Part shown: one piece after another, positions 44,390-53,919 of the stretch
Layout of the letters: each line of letters opens with the position of its first letter
Numbering within the stretch: the first letter of the stretch is position 1
Assembly (NCBI RefSeq): GCF_028640845.1
Contig: NC_080540.1
Coordinates: 258,216,958-258,280,957, forward strand
Direction: 5' to 3'
DNA: 64,000 bases
From: Ahaetulla prasina
Taxonomy: Eukaryota; Chordata; Lepidosauria; Squamata; Colubridae
Translations under genes and position numbers: made by a program
Notes under the pieces: generated by a model
The model's database searches: none
Seen by the model: the letters and a program-made list of their open reading frames with translations, nothing else
Told to the model about the DNA's origin: nothing

Positions 44390-45618
44390 TTTATAAAATT
44401 TTCTCTTAAATTTTGTGCTTGCGTGAATTTAACATTCCTCACCCAAATTTTTTCCCATGTTTCTAACATTATAGGTTGTTGAAAATTTTGTGCCCATTTT
44501 ACCATACAATCTTTAACCAACTCCATTTCTGAATCAATTTCAACCAATACATTATATAATCTCTTTATATGCTGTTGACCTTGATCTTTTATTTGTTTTA
44601 CCAGATTATCATCACTTTGCCTTATACCAATTTTCTGATCTATTTTCCATCTAGATTGCAATTGTCCATACTGGAACCATGTATAATTTCTTCCTTCATC
44701 CCTCAATTTCTCCCTAAATTTCAACTGTAATTCCCCTTTTTCCATAGTCAAAAGCTCTTTGTAAGTGATAACTTCCATTTTTTGTAATATATTTATATTC
44801 TCTATCATATGTCTGGGGATGGTCCATATTGGTATCTTTCCATCTAACTTATATTGATATTTTTTCCAAATCCTCAACAACGCACTTCTGACCATATTAT
44901 TCTTCATCCTTGGCTCTTTTGGAATCTCTAATCCCATTTTAGACACATCCAACGCTTGTAAACGGTCTTCTTCCATTACTATCACTTCTTTTTCTTTAAT
45001 TTCACCTTCCTTTCTCCTACCATCCGGAGATGGTGGACTTCCAGCCTTAAGCACATAAGCATAAAACTCTTGTGCTTTACTGACTGTATTAAGATGATGT
45101 GCTTTCCCTTCATAGTAAACTATTATACCAATTGGGATATCCCATCTATACTCAATCTGACGTTTTTTAAGTTCGTTCACCAAAAAAGCAAACTCCTTCC
45201 TACCTCTCAACATTTTGGGGGGAATTTCCTTTAGTATTAAAATATCTTGGCCGGCTGCTTGAATCTTGTCTCCTTTAAAAAAAGCTTGTAAAATCTCATT
45301 TCTCACTGTTCTAGTAGTAAAATAAATAACAATGTCTCTGGGAAGATTTCTTTGTCTTGCTATCCAGGAATTCACACGATAAATTTTATCAATATAAAAT
45401 GCCACATCTACTGGCCGAACTGCCAAAATCTCTGCAAAGGCCTCCGAAAAAATTTGCTTCAAATTCTCATTTTTACATTCTTTTAGTCCACGGATTCGTA
45501 AAGCAAGTTCCATTGCTCTATATTGTACCAAAACAATTTCATCACCAACTTTATCCATTTTACTTTGAACTGCCTCAATCTCATTTAAAATATATTTAAA
45601 TCTTGAACTTAAAAACAT
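44368..45618 (-). pseudogene. L1 ORF1::ORF2-C-terminus in-frame fusion (416 codons)
   Basis: Residues 10-40 are the end of a coiled coil. Residues 38-110 are an RRM-like part (LALRIRGLKE, ENLKQIFSEAF). Residues 95-190 are the ORF1 C-terminal domain (TTRTVRNEILQAF, RKEFAFLVNELKKRQIEYRW, IIVYYEGKAHHL). From about residue 225 to 416 the sequence is ORF2 (ALLRIWKKYQYKLDGKIPIW, EGRNYTWFQYGQLQSRWKID, MVKWAQNFQQPIMLETWEKI, NLRENFIK). The junction lies near 44930-44960. ORF1p binds RNA as a trimer; the ORF2 C-terminus also binds RNA. Normally two proteins, with the endonuclease and RT between, so the join comes from an internal deletion that happened to keep the frame. Confidence 0.85.
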
Positions 45619-45811
45619 TTAGCCATAAATCTGTTTATATAGGTTACATTATTCCAAAAAGAAAAAAAATGGACAAGATGGTATCATTTGCGTTAACCTA
45701 TCCTACATTTTTTTACATCTCCAACTAAGAAAATCTATAGTCCATCCTTTCTGATCAATTATTGGAGGTTTCCATTGGCGAAAATATCGTTCTACAACTA
45801 TTCTACTCATT

Positions 45812-45892
45812 GTATTGTACTGTATTGTATTGTGTTGTGTTGTGTTATGTTGTACTCTACTCTACTCTATTCTACTCTACTCTTTCTATTTC
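45812..45892. repeat. pentanucleotide array (TGTAT/TGTGT/TCTAC)
   Basis: ATTGTATTGTACTGTATTG and TGTTGTGTTGTG, then CTCTACTCTACTCTATTC. It is the complement of the (AACAC/AATAC)n array at 42535-42585, about 3.2 kb away on the other side of the L1. Confidence 0.85.
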
Positions 45893-45897
45893 CATGG

Positions 45898-46030
45898 TAT
45901 TTGCCATGGGAAGAGAGACTGTGGCAAGAAAGGTCATAAAATGGGGCAAAGCTCACTTAACAACTATTTTGTTTAGCAACAGAAATTTTGAGCTCAGTTA
46001 TGATCATGAGTTGAGGACTTCCTTTACTTG
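45898..46030 (-). repeat. dispersed repeat, second copy
   Basis: Minus strand GGAAGTCCTCAACTCATGATC, TTTCTGTTGCTAAAC, TTGTTAAGTGAGC, TTTTATGACC: related to 12382-12490. Class unknown. Confidence 0.45.
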
Positions 46031-46245
46031 CCTTTCCTTTGGTTGCTAATGCATGGAGGGTCTCATTACTGGATTCATTATTTTGTGAGGCCTATACAAG
46101 GCAGCTAAGTGTTTGCATCATTTCGCCACTTGGGACTATGGAGGTGACATTGAGGTGCTTTGCATCACTCCAACATCCTCCTGACAGATCTGAACCTATT
46201 AGCAGCATATCAGAGAAAGTTTCCTTAAAATGGTGGTTGGTATGA

Positions 46246-47798
46246 TTTTTTTAAAATTTTATTTTGTCACAACAGTATATATAAGCATAAGCATGAAACA
46301 ACCATACAACATATAAGTGTATATATAAAGAAAGGAAACAATAGGACAGGAACGGTAGGTACTTTTGTGCTCTTATGCACGCCCCTTATAATCCTCTTAG
46401 GAATGGGGTGAGGTCAATAGTAGACAGTTTTTGATTAAAGCTTTTGGGAGTTTGAGAAGAAACCACAGAGTCAGGAAGTGTGTTCCAAGCGTTAACAACT
46501 CTATTACAAAAGTCATATTTTCTGCAATCAAGATTGAAGTGGTTAACATTAAGTTTGAATCTATTGTTTGCTCTTGTATTATTGCGATTGTAGCTGAAGT
46601 AGTCTTTAACAGGAAGGACATTGCAATAGATGATTCTGTGTGTTAAACACAGGTCTTGTCAGAGTCAGAGGAGTCAGAGTCTAAATTTTCTAATCCCAGG
46701 ATTTCAAGTTTGGTGGTATAAGGTATTTTGTTGTTTTCAGAGGAGTGGAGAACTCTTCTTGTAAAATATTCAATTGTATTAATGTCAGAGATGTGGTATG
46801 GGTTCCAGACAGGTGAGCTGTATTCAAGAATAAGTCTAGCAAATGTTTTGTATGCTCTGGTTAGTAGTGTAGAGTTTTTGGAAAAGAAGCTATGCAAAAT
46901 TAGGTTTACAACTCTTAGAGCCTTTTTTGCTATGTAATTGCAGTGGGCTTTGGCACTTAGATCATTTGATATGAAAACTCCAAGGTTTTTAACAGGGTGG
47001 GGGTCATCTGTAAGGTAATGTCAATCAAGCTTCTACTTAGTGTTTGGGTTCTTTTTTCCAATATGTAAGACTGAGCATTTGCTGGTTGAGATTTGGAGTT
47101 GCCAAGTTTTAGACCAATTGGATACAAAGTCAAGGTCTTTTTGAAGGGTAGTAGTATTGTTGGTGGTGTTAAATAGTTTGACAGCATCAGCAAGGAGAAC
47201 ACAATAACTTGAGATATGGTCACAGAGAACGTTGGTGTTGGTCCAAGAACGCTGGAGTGTTGGTCCAAGAACGCTGCCTTGAGGAACGCCACTTTTGACA
47301 GGAACAGGATTTGATAGAGCATTGCCAATTTTGACCACTTGTTGTCTGTTTGACAGGAAAGCAGTTATCCAATTGTGAAGAGGTCCTGAAATGCCATAGG
47401 ATTTTAGTTTTAGGAGAAGTTTATCATGTACTACTGAGTCAAAAGCTTTGCAGAAGTCTATGTAGATTGCATCTATTGCTTTGCCTTGATCAAGATTAGT
47501 AGTCCATATGTTTTTGCAGTGAAGAACTTCACTGCAATGAATGATAATTTTTTCCTGAAACCAAATTGTTTATTAGAGAGTAGGTTGTTTGTTTCTAGGT
47601 GGAGGGTAATGGATTGGTTGATGATAGATTCCATTACTTTGCAGGTGACGCAGCATAGAGAGATTGGTCTGTAATTTTCAACTAGGCTGGGATCTCCTTT
47701 TTTGAAGATAGGGATGACTGTGGCTAGAGACCGAAATTTGGGAAGGGAACCAGTCGTGAAAGCTTTATCAAAAATTATGCTTAGGGGTTCTGCTATAT
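46246..47798 (-). mobile_element. family-A LINE, RT and 3' end (1.55 kb)
   Basis: Minus strand from 47798: SLPKFRSLATVIPIFKKGDP, SLVENYRPISLCCVTCKVME (RT N-terminal motif), [15 protein letters not shown] (motif B, 47280-47338), SKCSVLHIGKKNPNTK, RAYKTFARLILEYSSPVWNP (46643-46897), KIPYTTKLEILGLENLD, and the 3' UTR with CGTACC-type block GTACCTACCGTTCCTGTCC and TGTTGTGACAAAATAAAA at 46246. Many stops and shifts. A short tandem duplication (GTTGGTCCAAGAACGCTG) at 47236-47274 disrupts the motif-B region. Confidence 0.85.
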
Positions 47799-47950
47799 TA
47801 GTATATATTATAATATATAATATAATATAATAAATATAATAAATATAATATAATATAATATAATATAATATAATATAATATAATATAATATAATATAATA
47901 TAATATAATATAATATAATATAATATAATATATATTAGTATATATTATAT
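47799..47950. repeat. (ATAAT/TATAA)n array
   Basis: About 150 bases of A and T only, dominated by pentamers TATAA. It abuts the 5' truncation point of the family-A LINE. Very low melting temperature. Confidence 0.95.
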
Positions 47951-48670
47951 TAGATTTAAAGAGAAAGGAGGGGACTTTTTAAAAGAAAAATATCTTGTGC
48001 ACTTTCTCAAACAAAACTAGAGCCCTGCATGACTGCACTCCATGTTTCCTTTCTATGTAACTTGGACACATCAGCTGGTTTGTCCAGAGACCACAGAAGC
48101 TAGTTCTGACAGAGCTTTGCTTTGTGTATGTAAGGACCCACAAATCCTCCTTCAGATATCCTTGGAATCCACACTTGAGAATCTCTGCTATAGCATTATC
48201 TAAATAAGCCCTACAACATTATGTAGGAAAAAGAACATTATAAAAATAATGTATAAACCTCTACTTGAAATAATTCAAAATTCACAGCACACGGTCCCAG
48301 GAATGAAACGTCCTTTCACAGACCACTTCAAACAGTAATTGCTTTGATATATACCTTTTAGGATATTTCACTCTTTTCCCCCTCGGTTGTACAATGATAT
48401 TTCTTCCATTGGCTGCTCTGATTCTATTCTACTACAGCTGTATTACGAAGAATAGAAGTGAGAACTATTGTAAATGTCCTTAAGTGCACAACTTGATGGT
48501 TTTGTTCTTAATTTATTATGGCAATTGCCAAGTCAGCTTCTTATGTGAATCATACCTGGGAGGTGATGTTCTCACATAGAGAGTGCTGAAATCGAATGGA
48601 AAAGCTTTAGGTACCTGCCTTTTGTTTTTCCATCTAAGATGAAAACTGAAATCCTTGTGGTCTTATTAGA
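47951..48670. other. non-genic stretch
   Basis: Nothing supported. Its last 8 bases (GTATAGGG) are the target duplication of the next element. Confidence 0.5.
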
Positions 48671-48678
48671 GTATAGGG

Positions 48679-49079
48679 CAGTGATGGCCTACTTTTTCCA
48701 GACTGAGTGCCCAAAGCGCGCATACACATGTGTGAATGTGTGCGCATGGCGCTGCAGGCGCCCAAACCCCCCAAAAGCAATACGCACGCAGCCTCCATTC
48801 ATGCATCCAGCTTCCCCACACATGTGCGTGCCACCCCCTGCATGCAGCCTGTGCATGCGCACAGGGCCCCGCACATGGCTCACCCCCTTGTGTATGTGCA
48901 TGCACCCTCCACATGCACCCAACCCCCATGCATGTGTGGCCGAGACCCGAAGACCAGCTGGCCAGTGGGAGTCATGCACACATCCGCAGCAGAGCTGAAC
49001 TAGCGCGACAGCTCGCATGCCATCCGAGAGAGCACTACATGTCACCTCTGGCATGCATGCCATAGGTTCTCCATCACAG
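48679..49079. mobile_element. hAT element (401 bp), GC-rich, perfect 8-bp duplication
   Basis: Left end CAGTGATGGCCTACTTTTTC, right end GGTTCTCCATCACAG (reverse complement CTGTGATGGAGAACC). Target duplication GTATAGGG at 48671-48678 and 49080-49087, perfect. The interior is GC-rich and full of alternating purine-pyrimidine steps (GCGCGCATACACATGTG, TGCATGCGCAC). Overlapping frames in all registers up to 151 codons come from this composition. Resembles the host hAT at 28274-29905. Confidence 0.9.
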
Positions 49080-49087
49080 GTATAGGG

Positions 49088-49735
49088 AGACAATCTACAA
49101 AAATGTACAATATAGGAGCAAGGAAGAAGAAAAATGGAAATCACTGAAACAAATCAGCATTATCCTTGCCATATTACTTTATGACGTGCTATGAAAAGGA
49201 ATGTGTGGCTATGTGCTAAAATTTCAGAAGTAAAGAGAGCAAATATCATACCAGAAGCAACTAGGAGAACTGACAAAAACCATGTTCTATAATAAATGTG
49301 ATAATTCTACATAAATCCCTGTGATTGTTTAAAACTGCATAGAAAACAGCAAAGCTTCTTGTAGCTTTGACAATGGAATCCTTGATTTTGTCAGAGAACA
49401 TCCCTAACCCCCAAAACATTAACCCATTAACTACTAAATTCTGGCCTCTGTTCTTACTCCCTTAGGAGAGTGCTAAGAAGAGAGGACAGTCTTTTAAAAA
49501 AGTGTTAAATAAAATTAATTCTGGAGAAGAACTTCAAAACTTGGCTGAAGAGCATATATCAATTGCAAAAAGCAAAACTTACAATGAATGAGACACTAAT
49601 TTTTTTCAGCCTCCAAAGTCACAAAACAAGGTCATTCAGTCTTCTCGGTACTATTTGTACTTTCCATGGAGGTCAAGGCAAAAATATAAAAATAAACAGA
49701 TAAACAGCTGAAAAATTCAAGAAGAATGCACAGTG
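49088..49735. other. non-genic stretch
   Basis: No supported feature. Confidence 0.5.
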
Positions 49736-49737
49736 AA

Positions 49738-49855
49738 ATGTTATGTACCTTGATGAACGTATCTTTTCTTTTATGTACACTGAGAGCATATGCACCAAGA
49801 CAAATTCCTTGTGTGTCCAATCACACTTGGCCAATAAAAATAAATAAATAAATGT
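49738..49855 (+). mobile_element. L3 LINE 3' end (about 115 bp)
   Basis: GTACCTTGATGAACGTATCT, TGTACACTGAGAGCATATGC, CACACTTGGCCAATAAAAAT, then AAATAAATAAATG instead of the usual TTCTA tail. Only the 3' UTR. Confidence 0.85.
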
Positions 49856-50120
49856 TATATAGCTTATTCAATATTAACAACCATGAAACCATAATGTCCC
49901 ATATAGTAGTTGATGAAAGTAATCAAAGATATTAGTTGCTTTTATGGACACAAAATTTACAAAAACAGGAAACAAAGATAGTACAAGGTACTTACTGTAA
50001 CTTCCAAGGGAAAAAATGTGAAAAAAATAGATTTGCTGTTCAATAACAAAATATCCAACGAGATATCCAGGACTTTACTTCACAAGATACAATAAAGACA
50101 TATTTTTTAATGTTCCAGAA

Positions 50121-50234
50121 CAGGGGTCTCCAACCTTGGCAACTTTAAGCCTGGAGAACTTCAACTTTGCTGTTTGGGGAATTCTGGGATTTGAAGTCCA
50201 CCAGGCTTAAAGTTACCAAGGTTGGAGACTCCTG
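50121..50234. mobile_element. palindromic hAT MITE, copy 2 (114 bp)
   Basis: CAGGGGTCTCCAACCTTGGC ... CCAAGGTTGGAGACTCCTG with target duplication TTCCAGAA at 50113-50120 and 50235-50242, perfect. Same family as 11909 and 51522 but with a shortened, more diverged centre. Confidence 0.9.
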
Positions 50235-50242
50235 TTCCAGAA

Positions 50243-51104
50243 GAACCTCAAGACCAGGTTATCCCATCAAGCTTAGCTATCCCAGGGAACTGGAGGCTTG
50301 TTTAGATGGCTCCATTACTCAGATGGAATTACTTTCTCTTTCTGCTTCTGGTTTGTATATATTTTGTTTTAATCATTTCCATTTTAATGCCCAGTTTTAC
50401 ATTTTTAAATGTTTGTTTTTAAATATGTATTATTTTTATTGGCTATTGTTTGCCACTCAGTGTCACATCTCATAAAATGGGGGGGAGGGGAGCTATATAG
50501 ATTAAATCAATAAAATGTTAAAATAATGATAAGAAATTACAGAAAGAAATTAAACAAAAGTTTGAAAGGTAGAAAAGCCTAAAACTTCCTAGCTAGGATT
50601 TATAGCAATAATAAAAATGAATGTATTACCTAAGATAAATGCATTTCAGATGGCACCAATTTAAACCCCAGATAAAAAAGTTACAGATTTGCTTCAATAA
50701 AAATATTTTGTCAAAATGGTTTGGGGATTATACTGTAAATCTGAAAAGCAATTTCTTTAGTTCGGCTACCTTTTGCCATTTTCCAGCAACAGAAAAGAAC
50801 TTTTGTATCTTTGATATTCATTGAATAATCAGATCAACATGTCATATCTTCCGTATGAAACATTGTTTGCATAGGAATGGGAAAATTAGCCTCTGGACAG
50901 TTTACATTCAAACTAGGTGATATTGGAGAAGGCAGAAAATGTTATTCCTACTAGTAGGGCATCAAAGAATGCACCTAATTTCATAAACATAAGGAAAGAT
51001 GTTCTGTGATCTTTGTTTTAGCTTCAAAGTTCAATTTTATTCCTTAAATCCTGAAACGGTTTTGTAAAGAGAAAAATCAACCATCAAATTTCTAAAAGCA
51101 TATT
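50243..51104. other. non-genic stretch
   Basis: AT-rich; no supported feature apart from a G-rich run near 50479-50490. Confidence 0.5.
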
Positions 51105-51112
51105 CTGTAGGC

Positions 51113-51277
51113 CAAGGGTCTCCAACCCACAGGTCTGTGGTTTGTTAGGAACTGGGCTGCATAGCTGGAGGTGAACTGTGGGTAAGCAAACAAAACCGAA
51201 ACCACCACCACCCCGGTCTGTGGAAAAATTGTCTTCACAAAAGTGGTCCCTGGTGCCAAAAAGATTTGGGACCACTG
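51113..51277. mobile_element. hAT element (165 bp), second family
   Basis: Left CAAGGGTCTCCAACCCACAG, right CCAAAAAGATTTGGGACCACTG. Flanks CTGTAGGC (51105-51112) and TTGTAGGC (51278-51285), 7 of 8. Right end (reverse complement CAGTGGTCCCAAATC, CTTTTTGGCACCAGGGACC) resembles the start of the element at 3406. Confidence 0.75.
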
Positions 51278-51330
51278 TTGTAGGCAACATCTTAGTTTAA
51301 TTTTGTATTGATGCTTTGAGACTTTGGCCT

Positions 51331-51735
51331 AAGAGCCAGTGGTGGCACAGTGGTTAGAAAGCAGTACTGCAGGCTACTACTACTGACTGCCAACTGCCAG
51401 AAGTTTGGCAGTTCTATTCTCACCAGCTGAAGGTTGACTCAGCCTTCTATTCTTCCAAGGTCGGTAAAAGGAGGACCCAGATTATTGTGGAAAATATGGT
51501 GACTCTGTCAACCACTTAGAGCAGGGGTCTCCAACCTTGGCAACTTTAAGACTTGTGGACTTGTGGACTTCAACTCCCAGAATTCCTCAGCCAGCAAAGC
51601 AAAGCTGGCTGAGGAATTCTGGGAGTTGAAGTCCACAAGTCTTAAAGTTGCCAAGATTGGAGACCCCTGACTTAGAGAGGGCTGTAAAGCATTATGAAGT
51701 GGTATATAAGTCTAAATGCTATTGCTATTGCTAAC
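51331..51735 (+). mobile_element. tRNA-derived SINE with nested hAT MITE
   Basis: tRNA-like head GAGCCAGTGGTGGCACAGTG, GTTAGAAAGCAGTACTGCAG; box-B-like GGCAGTTCTATTCTCACC; body AGGTTGACTCAGCCTTC, GGTCGGTAAAAGGAGGACCC, TCAACCACTTAGAG; MITE; then AGAGGGCTGTAAAGCATTAT, GTATATAAGTCTAAATGC, TATTGCTATTGC. Same family as 30470-30697. Confidence 0.8.
51522..51669. mobile_element. palindromic hAT MITE, copy 3 (148 bp)
   Basis: CAGGGGTCTCCAACCTTGGC ... GCCAAGATTGGAGACCCCTG, centre CAGCCAGCAAAGCAAAGCTG. Target duplication ACTTAGAG (51514-51521, 51670-51677), perfect, inside a SINE whose uninterrupted sequence is known from other copies. Confidence 0.95.
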
Positions 51736-51739
51736 CAGC

Positions 51740-52620
51740 ATACATGCATTTGACCTGCAACCTTAGTAGTCTGTATTTTTAGTTTGATTTTTTAAAATGC
51801 CAAGCATCCTATATGTAGGTTTCACAGTTGTTATATTTTATAATAGCAAATACATTTATTCAGCAAAGGAAATTGTTCCATTTTCAGATCAATCACATGG
51901 CAGAATAATGCAATCATAGACTTGGAATGGACAATTTAAATAATTGAAAATATTCCTAACTGATGGGTGTCCAGTTTCTGCTTGACTCTATTCCATAAAG
52001 GAAAGGTCACTGCATAATTGGTTCTAATGTAAAATTCCTAACATTCTGCTTTCTTATATGTTCAGAGCATTATTCCATATATCACTGTACATCCCCAATG
52101 TAAGCCAAACCTTTTGCGTGATGCAAATTCTACAAAAACAGAATTAAATTTGTCTCCCACTGGGAATACAGATTTCCTGGAGACCTGCATGGGGCTGATT
52201 AGAAGAAATATGCTGAGCCAGTGAAATGTCTAGTCCCTTTGGTCACAACAGCAAAAGTGACCACTGAGGGAAGGAGCGGGTTGTTGTTGGAGCCCAAGAG
52301 TTTGCTATACCCTTAAAGCTCCTTTTCCATGTGACATAGAGTGGCCACAAAGTTCTGTCAGCATAGGATGGAAAACATTGTATTTATTCTGGAAACACTT
52401 CATCCCAATTTCAGTCAATCTTAAAAATGAATTAGCAATGAAAGGGAAGCGCCTCTCCACAGATATGTTTTTGGTAAATTGTTAGTGAAGTATGTTTATT
52501 TTCTCACCAACCAGGGCATACAGATCAAACTTTTATTTCAATTTCTTAATTATCTCTTGGCCTGCCTTTCTTTGCATAGGCTTAAGACAATTTCTCTAAA
52601 TCTCAAAATGTAGGGTAGTA
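51740..52620. other. mostly non-genic, possible old CR1 remnant
   Basis: 51885-52095 reads GCAATCATAGACTTGGAATG, then GGGTGTCCAGTTTCTGCTTG, similar to a reversed CR1 3' region, but too decayed for a firm call. The rest is unassigned. Confidence 0.35.
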
Positions 52621-52623
52621 TAA

Positions 52624-52980
52624 AATTGGATGCAGTGGCTCAGTGGCTAAGATGTTGAGTTTGTCAATTAGAAGATCAGCAGTTCAGCGGTTCGAATCCC
52701 TAATGCCGTGTAATGGGGTGACCTCCCATTACTTGTCCCAGCTTCTGCCTACCTAGCAGTTCGAAAGCATGTAAAAAAATGCAAGTAAAAAAATAGGGAT
52801 CACCTTTGGTGGGAAGGTAACAGTGTTCCGTGCGCCTTTGGCATTTAGTCATGCTGGCCACATGACCACGGAGACGTCTTCAGACAGCACTGGCTCTTCC
52901 ACTTTGAAACGGAGATGAGCACCACCCCCTAAAGTCAGGAACAACTAGCACATATGTCGGGAACCTTTACCTTTACCTAT
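52624..52980 (+). mobile_element. Sauria-type SINE, copy 2
   Basis: GGATGCAGTGGCTCAGTGGC (box A), GCGGTTCGAATCCC (box B), AATGGGGTGACCTCCC, CACCTTTGGTGGGAAGG, ACATGACCACGGAGACGTC, AACAACTAGCACATATGTCG, GGAACCTTTACCTTTACC. Best-preserved SINE promoter boxes in the window, with an exact (ACCTTT) tail. Confidence 0.85.
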
Positions 52981-53519
52981 AAAATTGCATTTACCTTTTA
53001 GTAATGTCACACATGATTAATATTTAAGTTGGTGATCAGCAATCATTCTAAAATTCATATTTATTATTACCAAGTCAGGTATACTTTAGCTCATGCAATT
53101 CTGCATTATTCCTAATTCCTATTTTATCAACATTAAATTTAATTATCTTATTTTCAGCCTATTGCTAAGCTATGAAGATCATTTTGGATTCGTCTTCTAG
53201 GATATGAGCCAGTTTTGTCTCATCTGCAGACTAATGAAAATGTAAAAAGCACTGGGCCAGGGATCAAACTGTATGCCACATTGCTTAATAACTTAGTACA
53301 ATATAATGAGAAACGATTGATGAAAGCTATTTAAGTATCATTTTCACCCTACCTTTTGATCCATTTAGTAGACATGTCATCCAGTCCAAACAGAGAAGGG
53401 ATGCTTAAACTAATAACAATGTCATAGTGTACCTTGCCAAATATTTGTTGGAAATTGATGCATTATGTTTACAGCATGCCAATGATCTATGAAAGAAATT
53501 GTGATAAAATGATCAAGAT

Positions 53520-53915
53520 TAATAGGACAATACTTGCAGAAGACGCCTGGGAATACTGTGGACAGCCAAGAAAAGAAACAACTGGATCATCAAATGAGCA
53601 GTCTCAAATTATCCTATTTTGGATAGATTACATAAAGAATCAGCTCTGTAGAGAAGGTCTAATGCTGAGAAAGGTGAAAAGAAAGAGAAGATGGTCATGT
53701 CAAGTCATATGACAATGCAATGGGCAGCAAAGTGAATTCAAATAAATAAATTAATAATTGTAAGCAAGCAAGCCGTGTGGATGGATGGATTGACTTAGTT
53801 ACAATGGAATATCAGGTTAGGGATAGATTGTCATGGAGAAAATTGATCTACTGCACGTGGTCACTAAGAATCAACAGTGACTTGATGGCACATATTAATC
53901 AATCAATAACTTATT
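53520..53915 (+). mobile_element. RTE-like LINE 3' remnant
   Basis: The plus frame 53434-53712 ends ...IKNQLCREGLMLRKVKRKRR..., like a decayed RTE C-terminus (SL.REG.MLG...G.R.RGR). Downstream GGATGGATGGATTGACTTAG, GGTCACTAAGAATCAACAGT, GACTTGATGGCACATATTAA, then AATC repeats. Distinct from BovB at 20349. Confidence 0.5.
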
Positions 53916-53919
53916 CTTG

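Larger units (their letters stand above)
43306..45640 (-). mobile_element. internally deleted L1 LINE
   Basis: Minus strand: ORF1 (RRM and C-terminal domain) joined to the C-terminal part of ORF2, with the endonuclease and reverse transcriptase missing, then a 3' UTR with a long polypurine tract and a short A-rich end at about 43306. The internal deletion is about 3 kb relative to a usual L1. The 5' UTR is not recognised. The element cannot reverse transcribe on its own. Confidence 0.85.

Noticed and set aside
48639..49144. Overlapping Cys/His-rich frames in all six registers
   Set aside because: All fall within one hAT element with TGCATG-type repeats; no single frame is favoured.
51331..51410. 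tRNA gene
   Set aside because: tRNA-like box A and B are present but the segment is the head of a SINE repeated at 30470 and 38111; no cloverleaf acceptor pairing. Same for 17645, 42320, 52624 and 56852.
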